Source of the DNA: Luidia sarsii
Lineage: Eukaryota; Echinodermata; Asteroidea; Paxillosida; Luidiidae
Assembly: GCA_949987565.1 (NCBI GenBank)
Contig: OX465101.1
Span: 26,650,419-26,714,418 of the forward strand
Reading direction: 5' to 3'
Length of the DNA stretch: 64,000 nt
The first letter of the stretch is position 1; every line of letters starts with the position of its first letter. Both the position numbers and the translations under genes were made by a program. The notes under the pieces were generated by a model. That model saw only the letters and a list, made by a program, of their open reading frames with translations, was not told the DNA's origin and did not search any database. Below, piece by piece: positions 10,244 to 20,601 of the stretch.

Positions 10244-10472
10244 TTTGATGGGAGCGTTGGCGTGCAGGGCATCAGTCTTGGCCCGCTTCAGGCTGTCTAT
10301 CAGCTCCTCCTGCTCCCTGCTCAGAAGGGGCGCCGACTCTGGCGTGGAGACTGATGTGCTGACGGGCGGGGTCAGTTGCTGGGGCAACGGGGGTGGTGGT
10401 ATTTGGTTGTTTTTCTTCTTGTTCTTGCGCTCCAGTGGTTTTCTCGTCTCAAGCCGCTTCTCGTCCCACACC
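10244..10472 (-). CDS. Nuclear receptor exon: basic hinge and ligand-binding domain helix 1
   Basis: This internal exon (one base plus 76 codons) is part of the same receptor as the exon at 8412-9273. Its acceptor is CCCACACCAG (AG at 10474-10473), preceded by a pyrimidine tract on the minus strand of almost 300 bp. Its donor is AAA|GTGAGT (GT at 10243-10242) in phase 0. The exon opens with VWDEKRLETRKPLERKNKKK, a basic stretch just after the zinc fingers that resembles the C-terminal extension and nuclear localisation region of VDR, LXR and HR96. A Pro-rich hinge follows (IPPPPLP, then TPPVSTSVSTPESAP). It closes with LLSREQEELIDSLKRAKTDA (residues 49-68), a typical helix 1 of the LxxEQxxLI type. 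The frame is fixed by the downstream exon. The upstream joint is not straightforward because this exon needs a phase-2 partner (see the finding on the donor at 19600). Confidence 0.87.
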
Positions 10473-10484
10473 CTGGTGTGGGAA

Positions 10485-10770
10485 AATGGAGAGGAGGAGG
10501 AGGAGGATAGAAAAAGGAGAGGACAAACGAAGAGGAAGAATAGGAGAAGGAAAAGGAGGAGAAGGAAGAGAAAAGAAAGGGGAGGAGGAGAAGAAGTAAG
10601 CAGAAGAGGAGGAGGATGAAATGGAAGAGGAAGAGAAGGACGAGCATGAGGATGGGGAGAAGATTGAGGTACAGGAAGAAGAGCAAGGAAAGGAGAAGGA
10701 GGAGATGGAGAAGAAGAATCGAGTTAAAGAGGAGGAGGAAAATGGAGGAGAGAGAGAGAGAAGAACAAAA
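10485..10770 (+). repeat. GGA/GAA purine tract
   Basis: This is a nearly pure purine stretch of GGA and GAA triplets. On the minus strand it forms an unusually long pyrimidine tract in front of the hinge exon acceptor. Confidence 0.9.
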
Positions 10771-10979
10771 GCCAAATATAAAAATCTGTCAAAGCACAGT
10801 GGTTGGACACGACTTAAGGAGAAAGGTCGCTACGACAAGTTCAAGCCCCTGGGCAGCCCCAATGGATCAGGGACCGAGTCTTCTTCTCTGTCAATGGTAT
10901 TCACAGATGCTAGGGGGAATGGGTCCTTGGGGACAGTAACGGTCAACATTTTGTACGCCAGCTAAATGTGTTTGCACTG

Positions 10980-12120
10980 TGGCTGGGGGGGGGGGGGGGG
11001 AAGGGAAGAGGGGGGAGACGGTATCTCCACAGACTTAATACTAGTATACAGATCACCATTAATAACCGTGCGACAGAGACAGGGATGTGTGCACTGACAT
11101 GAACCCCAGACACCACACCCGGGGAAGGGTTTTGCCGGCCTTGGCCCTTCCTTCATCAACTGCAGAAGGGTGCATCAATGGCAACACGCATCAGATGGTT
11201 CAACGCCAAAGGGGTTCCCCCACTGCCACCGGGTTAATGGCATTCTTCGGCATGGCATCACAATTCCTCCGACTTGTTACTAGTTTCAATAGGGGAGGAA
11301 GGGCAAGCAACGGAATTGGGAAAAGAAAATGAAGGCGGCCCCAGTGTCAGCGAGAAGGTGGTGGGGAGGGAGGAGGGGGGGGGGAGGGACGCAATATCGG
11401 ACGGAAGATGTATTCGGCGAATGATGCCACCATCTGGGTCACTGGTCACAATCAATGGGGACCAGTGGCAGATTTTGCAGGGGGGGGGGGGGTCGGGCCC
11501 CCGGGAGGTTGAATAAACATAACGGCTGGGTGCCTGCAGTAGTGCAGTGCACAGTCCAATAGCTAATGGGTCCGTTAATGTAATTAAAAGCCAACACTAG
11601 GGCGAGAGAGGGTCGGTTCCGATAAATCAATCAGGGCCTGAAAGAACAATGGCAATACAACGTATACGCGCGCAGTACACACACCAAGTCATGGAGCACT
11701 TCATTAACACACCCACCCCTCGTTGACTGCGGCCATTTTTGTCATCCCTTTATACACTCTCTAAAAAAATTTTTGTTGGGTTTTTTTGTTCCCCCCTTTT
11801 TCATACACTCTTGAGATGAGGCATGGAAGTGTTCAATGTGGGGTAAAACCACCGATATTTATTTATTGGCCCTTTTCAAGGAAAAAAGAAGAAGACGAAA
11901 ACCAAAAAAAGGCCTAGACCCGGTTTCCAGCACAAGCTCGAAATCAAAATACATCGGTTTGGGCTCAAATTCTGCCATGGAAATACTCTGCTTTGGGCAT
12001 GTCCTCAAAGAAGGCGGCCGGCCTGCAGAGTTGATGGCCTTCTTGTTACATTTGGCTGTCATCATTTTACAGCAAAATGGTGCAAACTGCATCCCGACCG
12101 TAGAGAGCAGCGGGTTGCTG
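10980..12120. other. Intron stretch with homopolymer runs
   Basis: A G run at about 10986-11000 and others near 11374 and 11480 stand out. No coding or element structure was recognised. Confidence 0.5.
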
Positions 12121-12125
12121 CCGGT

Positions 12126-12175
12126 GGCGGGATGTTCAGGTCTGAGTGGGACCTTTCTCGAAGGCGGAATCTGCC
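12126..12175 (+). repeat. Family B core fragment
   Basis: GGTCTGAGTGGGACCTTTCT then CGAAGGCGG matches the 3' half of the family B core. Confidence 0.45.
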
Positions 12176-12217
12176 TTCACGCCGTGAAACGGCCACGATA
12201 TCATCACGTATAATTGT

Positions 12218-12390
12218 CTTAAAATTTAGTGGGCCTGACGTTTCGATCCTAGCAGGACCTTTCTCAAAGGCAGAGTGAGAGAAAGGTCCTGCGAGGATCG
12301 AAACGTCAGGCCCACTAAATTTTAAGATTTGCATCTTGGTAATTTTAGTCAGTAAGCAGTTTGCAACTTTTTTGTATATCGCGTATAATT
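12218..12390 (-). mobile_element. Family B hairpin element
   Basis: Arms 12218-12265 and 12279-12326 are reverse complements at 47 of 48 positions, separated by a 13-base loop. The right flank (ATTTTAGTCAGTAAGCAGTT, then TTTTGTATATCGCG) is the reverse complement of the 5' part of the elements at 12493, 29241 and 39309. No protein is encoded. Confidence 0.85.
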
Positions 12391-12492
12391 GTGTTCAATT
12401 TCAAAGGCAAACCTTAAACACGGACACTTTGATACGAGCAGGGAAACAACCGGCTGCTGTTCTTTCATTTTGATTTCTGAATCATTATATTT

Positions 12493-12616
12493 GTGATATA
12501 CAGAAATGTTGCAAACTGCTTACTGACTAAAATTACCAAAATGCAAATCTCAAAATTTAGTGGGTCTGACGTTTTGATCCTAGCGGGACCTTTGTCAAAG
12601 GCAGGACCTTTCTGTA
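12493..12616 (+). mobile_element. Family B element
   Basis: It contains GTGATATACAGAAATGTTGC, AAACTGCTTACTGACTAAAA, the core TCTGACGTTTTGATCC and GGACCTTTGTCAAAGGCAGG. It lies about 100 bp from the hairpin copy, in inverted orientation to that copy's flank. Confidence 0.8.
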
Positions 12617-13235
12617 TTATATTTGTGATTATATTTTGTACGAGTATTTTCCCATCTTTCATGTAGCCAAGGCACCCCAGGGAAATCAGTTCATTGACAA
12701 CTGATGAGGCCACCCTGGTCAAATCACACAAAATCAAATTTTTTTTGTAAGAAGAAAAAGCTATTTTGAAGACAAAGATGAGTTTCAGAAAGTTTCAGAA
12801 AGGGCCAGATATTTTTGATACCAAAAATATACCGTACATGTACCGGTATACATGCCCCTTCTCCTCACTGTATGGCACACGAGGGCCTTCTTATACTTGC
12901 ACCGTCCACTGCACACTAACCGTCCCCATCAAACCTTCCTCCCTTCCCGCCACAGCACAGGCCCTATCCCTACCCCAATGCCCATCGTGTCCTGCAGATT
13001 TCGCCGCCTGATGCAGATCTTTACGTTACAATAAACACAAATTCGGAGAGGCAAAGGAGGAAAGAGACCAAATTGAGGGAAGGAGGGGGAAAAAAATATA
13101 GTGCATGCGGACCGCGTGACACAATACGGCCAGGCCGTGACTCTCGGTATTATTTCACCGTCTATTAACGTTAAGCTCGGCAGTCACGGGCATTCCGGAC
13201 TCAAATTAATGCTTAATTTCAATGCCAGATGTGGT

Positions 13236-13720
13236 TCTGTAGAGAGGGAGAGAGAGAGGGGGAGAGAGGGAGAGAAGGAGATGAGGGGAGAGGGAGGGAG
13301 GGAGAGAGGGAGAGGGAGAGAAGGAAAGGGGGAGAGAGGGAAAGGGGGAGAGAGGGAAAGGGGGAGAGAGGGAGAGATGGAGAGAGGGAGAGAGGGAGAG
13401 AGGGAATGGGGGAGAGACGGAGAGAGGGAGAGAGGGAGAGAGGGAGAGAGGGAGAGAGGGAAAGGGGGAGAGACAGAGAGACGGAGAGAGGGAGAGAGGG
13501 AGAGAGGGGGAGGGAGGGAGAGAGGCAGAGAGGGAGAGAGGGGAGAGGGAGGAGAGAGGGAGAGGGGGAGAGGGGGAGAGAGGGAGAGGGGAAGAGGGGA
13601 GAGGGGTGAGAGGGAGAGGATGAGAGGGGGAGAGGGGGAGAGGGAGAGAGGGGGAGAGGGGGAGGGGAGCGTGGGAGAGGAGGGGGCAGGGGATGGAGGA
13701 GGAAGGGGAGGGGAGGGCTA
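13236..13720 (+). repeat. (GGGAGA)n purine array
   Basis: This is a degenerate hexanucleotide array of about 485 bp within the receptor intron. Open frames through it encode only Arg/Glu/Gly or Pro/Ser/Leu repeats. Confidence 0.95.
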
Positions 13721-14098
13721 GCCAGGCTAGCCAAGGCAATGAGAGGGAAGGGAGGCATCCATCGATCGATGGAGGACGCTAGCAAGGCAGTGGAGTGTGC
13801 GTTATTCCCCCCAAGCTACTCAGCCCTCTCTCCTCCTCCCCCTCCAACCATCCCCCACGTCTCACTTGTGGGTAGTTTTTTTTTTTCATTGCCCCATCCC
13901 GCTCCCCACCCTCCCGACTTCCACCCCTTCATATAATGTCACTACGCTTGGTTACAATACTGCAAATGTAAAAACACTCGCCGTCGGCCAATCTGAGGCA
14001 GCAGTCAACAACCACACAAAAAAAATTGTAAAAACAAAAAACAAAAAAATGAGGACTGTGTCTTCTTTGTGGCTCCCCTGGTATTATTAAAAAAATTT

Positions 14099-14139
<41 letters not shown>

Positions 14140-14175
14140 TCTCTTTCTCCTCTCCCCTCTCTCTTTCTCCTCTCC
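14099..14175 (+). repeat. (CT)n microsatellite
   Basis: This is a CT dinucleotide run followed by TTTCTCCTCTCCCCT repeats. Confidence 0.95.
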
Positions 14176-14373
14176 CCTAGACGATCATCTTCCGCATGGA
14201 TGGGTTGTGGCATAGTGCAATTTCCACGGTCATTTTCCATGTCTTCTTCACCCTAGTCACCCTCCTGGCCTGCTGCACAACCCCTCCTGCCATAAAATGC
14301 AAATCAGTTTGGTCATACATAGCCCCCCCCCTCCCTGACTGTGTACTCCATCTGTTATTGTACTAAGGTCCCC

Positions 14374-14376
<3 letters not shown>

Positions 14377-14438
<62 letters not shown>
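14377..14438 (+). repeat. (CT)n microsatellite
   Basis: This is a clean CT run of about 60 bp. Confidence 0.95.
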
Positions 14439-14439
<1 letters not shown>

Positions 14440-15664
14440 CCCGACTACAAAAAAAAGGAACAAGTAAAGGCCTAGTGTCATTAGCCCTTAGAGCAGATAG
14501 GAAAGCATTGTTTATGAAACATGATAGATGTAACAGTTAAGTGACAAACAAAATGCGGGAAAAAAAACTTGGAAAAAAAATGAAAAAAATTAAAGACTGG
14601 CTGAGATAGAGCCGAGGTTTCTTTAGAATGTTGACGTTAGTTTGTCCCCGATCATATCTTGACCCTTTCCACCTTCCCCATGAAAAAAACCCAAAACAAA
14701 CCAATAACATGAATGGTAATTTCCATTTGTGTCCCAGCAGTAAGGTTAACATGGTCTAGTCGAGCTCCAGAGTGAGTTGAGGAAGTGGTTTCTGGGGAGA
14801 ATTTGTGGCAATGATAGCCTGATTTCAAGTGATGCAAAGGTCAAAGAATCGCTTCCACACTTTGTAAAACTCAACGCACCTGCTTAAGTTTTGGCACAAT
14901 TCGTCGACCATGTCATGAGAAAAAACGTGGAAAAAAAAGTGCTGACTTTTTTCAGACATAGAGGGCAGTATTTGGAATTCTTTGATTCAATGATCGCTAT
15001 TTTTTTTTTTAAATGGCCAATTTTCGAGCACTAAAATTTAATGGAAGGTCTGACACCAATTACAAACTTCCCGATGAACAAAAAAGTGATTTCTCAAATT
15101 TGAAATGTCCGAAAATTGGGAACATTGAAAATGCTGTGCCCTCTCTTTAAAGGATATCACCAGAAGAACCAGTTGTGCATAGGCTTCCATAAGAAACAAC
15201 TACTTTATCAGATGTCATGGAAGGGATACAGGCTTTATAAAGATGAGACCCATAAACGGGAAACCAAAGGGGCATCAAACAAAGAATTGGAGAAAATTTG
15301 TAAGAGCTGACGAACTCCTCGAAACCATCCCCTTGCCATCCAGTTGCATCCCACCCTCTCGCCCTCCATTGACCATATCCTCCCTACTACTCCTCCTCCT
15401 CCTCCTCCTCTTCCCCACGCCCACCCTCCCCTCCTTACACCAGAATCCACTCCTTGGCATTGAACGATCTTGGCAGGAACACGGGATCTCCGCAATTGAG
15501 CGTATTTATCTTGGAGATCCGGAGAACATGCCCGGAGGGTTACATGGCTCGCCCAGACATGGCCAGCGACGGGTTCCCGAGTAGAGCAGAGGGAGCATGC
15601 AGGGTCCCGCACTGGCAGATTCGAGACCGCCGCGGCTTACAGTCGATATTACCGAGCAGCCGAC

Positions 15665-15820
15665 AAAACGAGGACCTTTCCTCAAAAGAAATGTCTGTGC
15701 CTTCGAGAAAGATCCTGCTAGGGTCTTAATTTTAAGAGATTTGGCAAGATTCGGCTGATCCGACAATCTTGGTCATTCAGAGCTGTCTGAAACATTTTTG
15801 TATAACGTCAAACATAAAAA
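15665..15820. repeat. Degenerate family B element
   Basis: AGGACCTTTCCTCAAAAGAA and CGAGAAAGATCCTGCTAGGG face each other as in the hairpin form. They are followed by TTGGTCATTCAGAGCTGTC and ACATTTTTGTATAAC, decayed versions of the family B flank. Confidence 0.5.
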
Positions 15821-17159
15821 AAACTGCAAAACTGAGTGGCTGACTAAACAAATGACCAGCTGACTAACTAATGGACCATCCATCACAGATTCTAAAAAAA
15901 AAAAATAATAAAAAATTTATAATAAAAAAAATAAAAAATATATATATATCATGTGAGAAAAGATTCTCCATCTACATTCCCTTATGACTTCAATTCCTTT
16001 CATTTTCTCTTTGAAAACTGGATTCCAAACCAAGATTGGCTGGTATTACTATTAGCATTTCCTTGACTGCTCAGGGATCTGGCAAGTCCGGAAAGGACGA
16101 CGTCCAAACCAGCGATGGTGGCTCCTTGGCCAAGCCATAGATTTATCTGCATCGGCCTACCAACGTGACTCATGACTGGAGTGATCACCCAGAGCTCCAC
16201 AATCAACCCAAACTGAACAGTGCAGGTCCCTATGGGTCACTGCAGTGGCTGGCTTGAATGAGGGTATTGGGGAAAAAAAAACATTACGGACTCTCCTGCC
16301 GCAATGACCCACATCAGTTTTCTTTTGATCTGGTTTTTTTTTTGTGTGGTCAATGCTTACATGTACCAGGTGTTTTCTATATAATCCTTGAGAACAGAGA
16401 GGGAAAAAAAAGGAGATTTTTTTTTTTTAAATGGGCCTTGCCCTACTTAGGTCGGGGGTCATTACTCCTTATCTTCTTCCTTTTTTGGGGTTGCTGTTGC
16501 TATGGCATTACAATTTGTCAGGGTTGATGACACCATTACCGGTACAAGGTGTCGGATTGGAACCAGTTGAGGGAGTGCCGATATGAGCCGGCACTTCCGT
16601 GTCCATCTCGATCACAGATACCAGGAACACCAGGAATGCCATCAATCGGAGACAAATCCCCTCCCCCCCCCCAACAAAAAAACACCCACTTGATTTAGAT
16701 TTCTGGGGCCATCTCCTCATAACACCGACAAACAACGGTCTCCATTACATGAGTTCAAGTCCACCGTGCGAAACAACCGTGCAAAAGTTCCAAACTTTAA
16801 AAAACCTGATGGGAAAACGGCAGCTTAAATTTGCCCATCTCAGAGACAGGACCTGTCCAAACTGGGCTTGTCAGCGATGTCAAACTAACAATGCCCCCCT
16901 CCCAAGCTATCCCATTTGGCCCTGTACAACTTACTTCTTCCAAGGGTGAAATTTGCAATCACAAACTGACAATTTGGGTAGGATCCAGCCATTGGCGCTG
17001 AATTTGATTTGGTAAAAAATTCATGAGAGAGAGAAAGAAAAAAAACCCCGCTGGAACAGCACAGCCTGACCTTTATTAATCCATTTGATCGGAGGGGAAG
17101 ACAGTTATCCAAATGACCCAACTCAAAAAATAATTTGTCCTTTTTTATGGAGCTGACAG

Positions 17160-17757
17160 TGAGAGAGGGAGGGAGATGGAGAGGGAGGGAGGGAGAGGGA
17201 GAGGGAGGGAGAGGGAGAGGGAGGGAGAGGGAGAGGGAGGGAGAGGGAGAGGGAGGGAGAGGGAGAGAGAGGGATAGGGCAGAGATAGGGAAGGGCAGGG
17301 AGGGAGAGGAAGGGAGAGGGAGGGAGAGGGAGGGAGAGGGAGGGAGGGGGAGGGAGAGGGGGGAGAGGGAGGGAGGGGGAGGCAGAGGGAGGTAGAGGCA
17401 GAGATAGGGAGGGAGGGGAGGGAGAGGGAGGGATAGGGAGAGGGAGGGAGAGGGAGGTATAGGGAGGGATAGGGAGAGGGAGAGGGAGGGAGAGGGAGGG
17501 ATAGGGAGAGGGAGGGAGAGGGAGGGATAGGGAGGGATAGGGAGATGGGAGGGATAGGGAGGGATAGAGAGAGAGGGAGGGAGAGGGAGGGATAGAGGGA
17601 GAGGGAGGGAGAGGGAGGGAGAGGGAGGGATAGAGAGAGAGGGAGGGAGATGGAGGGAGAGGGAAGGAGGGAGGGATAGGGAGGGATAGGGAAGGATAGG
17701 GAGAGGGAGGGATAGGGAGGGATAGAGAGAGAGGGAGGGAGAGGGAGGGATAGGGAT
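17160..17757 (+). repeat. (GGGAGA/GGGATA)n purine array
   Basis: This is a nearly pure purine array of about 600 bp built from GGGAGAGGGA and GGGATAGGGA units. No gene is supported in any frame. Confidence 0.95.
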
Positions 17758-17759
17758 GT

Positions 17760-19590
17760 CTGGGAGGGGGCGGCGAGTGCAATTACCAATGACAACCAAA
17801 CGACTCTAGAGCAGCTCTGCTGATGAGAGCATTAGCTGTAATAACTGGGACTGGTGGGAAAGAATGGGCTACAATGCCAGGGCTACAGTGGCTCAATTGC
17901 AGCCGCCCAAATAAAACAAAAACAAAAACCAACCCCGTTTTGGCGAGAGGGGGACTGTAAGCCAACGAGCTAATGGGAAGGCGGGATTGCGCTAATGGGG
18001 CCTTGGCGGTTAGTAGGCTACTACTACTAGATAAGAGGAGGAGACTGGTAGTTCAGACTATGGTGCTGACCGTTTGCTGAATGAGCCAGACACCTTTAAT
18101 AGCATCTGGGCATCTGCTATGTACTTTTTCTGGCAGACAATGTCATTCATAGACATCCATAAACATACATCTGAATAGTTCAATGAATGTTACTAGCACA
18201 GGTGCTGAAAAATTCCCCCCCCCAAAAAAAAAAACAAAATATAAAAAATATTAAAAAAATGAAAGCATTTTCAGAAAATGCATCACATGTCCGTATCCCC
18301 CCCTAAAAAAAATATAAAACTAAGGACCCACTTTTTACTTTCACAGTGAATGCAAATCATTGATTCAAACGGTTGGGAGGTGGTACTTATTTGGGAGCCT
18401 TCAAAAAGGTGACTGTGAAACATCAAAATGTGAATCCAACTCCTATCTCAGTGACCTTGTGGCCGTTGATTTCATAGCTCCCACGGAAGACAAACCTCGG
18501 GAGATTTTCCCCACCATCTGTCAACGGCTGCCAAGGCCTTGCATTTATATTTTGGGTTCTAAGGTCATCTCTTGCGTAAACATATATATACCTCAGCTCC
18601 CCACCCCTCCCCTTTTTTCTAGGCCGGCCACATTTTATAAGAAGAAGTGATTTTGCAGGGGTTGAATGACTAATCCTTACTCAAAATGAAGACCACAAAA
18701 TGTGTCCACAGTTTCTGACATCTGGAAGGGAAAAAAGAAGACAGGGCTCTTTCTAAGAAGTAATATGCTGTTTACTTTGTCTCGCTTTTACTGGAAGAGA
18801 TTCTATTTAAAAGAAAATGCCTTACAATTTCAAAGGAAAATGACTTCAAATCGTCATAAAAAAGACTGATTTTCAGGGTACTTGATCTGTAGCTGTATTA
18901 ATTTCGCCCTATCTGCCGATCTTCCCCCCCCCCTCTTTAAGTCTTTAACTCCAAGGGTCTCGTGCCTGTCTTTTGCTTGTAGTCGCTGACCATTCTTGGG
19001 TCCAAAATCATGGTCCACATGTCCAGTCCAAATATCATTGCCTATTTCAATAAGATATTCTATGAGAAGATAAGTTATTTGATGGCTCATGATGTCAGAC
19101 TGGAAGGTAGTCAAAACATATTGGGTGCCGATTGCTCGCCATTGCGCAGTCTCAATACACGTGTGTGCTTCGCCGGAGCTGACAAAGGCTAGCAGTCACG
19201 CACCCGAAGCTTTGCAAACTTCCCGCCAACGTAGTGAGTCAGCGAACACATCATCTTTCTTGTCATTTAATTAAAAAAAAAAAAAAGGGGAAAAAAGGGA
19301 AAACTGACAGGAACATTGTGGACACGGGGAAACCCATGGGCCCATTTTCAAAGAGCTGCTTATGGAACACAATTTGCTGAAGCCCGAAAAAACTTCCCCG
19401 ATAGAATCAGGTTGCCACAGTGACACCAAGTTCCGCTTGTCTTTCGTGCTAAGCACCCAAGTGTGTCGAGTGAAACATGGTGGGCAACCTTGTCGTATAA
19501 AACCGGGGAAGAAATTTCTCTCGTTTCACAGCAAGACTTCCAAGCTTGAGCGGCTCTAAGAAAACTGGGTCATGGGCGGCTCCGCGGCAT
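17760..19590. other. Intron sequence 3' of the zinc-finger exon
   Basis: This is mostly unique-looking sequence with a C9A11 run at 18215-18234. No exon was recognised. Confidence 0.5.
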
Positions 19591-19599
19591 GCAACTCAC

Positions 19600-19844
19600 G
19601 CTCAGGTTTCATGCCCACGTCCAGGCACTTCTTGAGCCGGCAGGCCGGGCAGTGCCGCCTGGTGTACAGGTCCATGACGCAGTTGCCGTTGGCCTCGCAG
19701 GTGAACTTGGCCTTGCTCTTGATCTTGCGGCCGAAGAAGCTCTTGCAGCTCTCGCAGGAGACCACGGTGTAGTGCAGCCCGCTGGCCTTGTCGCCGCAGA
19801 CCAGGCACTTCTGCTTGCTGTAGTCCATCGACATCTTTTCAAAT
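19600..19844 (-). CDS. Nuclear receptor exon: two-finger DNA-binding domain with atypical P-box
   Basis: This exon encodes the complete zinc-finger DNA-binding domain of a nuclear receptor. The acceptor is CGCTGCAG (AG at 19846-19845). An ATG at 19834-19832, with A at -3, could start the protein and would give a nine-residue A/B region, short as in VDR. The frame also runs upstream through the acceptor, so a further 5' coding exon is possible. Numbered from that ATG, finger 1 uses C10, C13, C27 and C30, and finger 2 uses C46, C52, C62 and C65, with normal spacing (CX2C-X13-CX2C and CX5C-X9-CX2C). The exon ends in RLKKCLDVGMKPE. The recognition helix reads CESCKSFFGRK where most receptors have CEGCKGFFRR; insect HR96 has CESCKAFFRR. 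Both fingers are in one exon. The coding end is either 19600 (perfect GTGAGT donor, phase 1) or 19596 (weak GTTGCA donor, phase 2, in frame with the hinge exon). Membership of NR1, near HR96/VDR or LXR/FXR, is inferred from motifs. Confidence 0.9.
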
Positions 19845-19845
19845 C

Positions 19846-20570
19846 TGCAGCGGAGAGTAGGGGGGAGCAAAAGGCATGTTTAATTGTGGCTATTATCCTT
19901 GGCTTGTTTCTGTTGGTATTGATCGGAGAGAATTAACATCAAACCAGATGGAGTTGTACATTGTTTGTGCAGTAATTTTTTATTTTTGTTTGGTTCGATA
20001 TTGAGTTAGCAATTGCTGTGAAATGGCATAGCCTACTTCCCCACCCAGAAGTAACCATCTGGTGTCATTAGTTGACACAATAGTGATCCAGATACGGGGC
20101 CCAACGGGCCCGGATCGGTTTGCTCAATAAGGGAAGCGATGGCGATACCGGAGCAGTGGTGTTTGCAAAGAAAAATCCAAGCCCAAAGGGGTCTCGGATC
20201 AGTCGGTTCAATGGGAGAGACAGAGTGCCAGAGTTTGGGTGGATCAGAATCGAATCATCGCCTGGGGGGGAGTAGGGGAGTAGGGGGGTGGGGGGTTACT
20301 GAGACGGATGCGACACTGACTGAAATATGTGAGGCAAAAGGTGTCATCCGCTGTAAGAGAATATGTTTTATTAAAACGTTTTAAGAGAGTGGCCTTCTCG
20401 TTTTACAAAAACCTCGCGAAAAAGCAAAAGGAGGGTAGCATCTCTCTCCTCCACTCCACCACCAACCCCCACCCCGTCTGATCTATCTACAGAGATTACA
20501 ATATTTAAGGTGAAGGGGGGTGGAAATCCTGGGGAAGTCAGACAGGAGGGAAAGATTGCTCGCACGGCTG

Positions 20571-20601
<31 letters not shown>

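Larger units (their letters stand above)
10473..19599 (-). other. Intron of the nuclear receptor gene, about 9 kb
   Basis: This is non-coding sequence between the hinge exon and the zinc-finger exon. It contains a GGA/GAA purine tract (10485-10770), family B elements (12126-12616), large GGGAGA arrays (13236-13720, 17160-17757), CT repeats (14099-14175, 14377-14438) and an A/T-rich stretch (15893-15950). I looked for a micro-exon that would repair the reading-frame conflict at its ends and could not identify one by eye. Confidence 0.7.

Noticed and set aside
19602..19808. Overlapping minus-strand frames across the zinc-finger exon
   Set aside because: They are out-of-frame shadows; only the frame with eight correctly spaced cysteines matches a known family.
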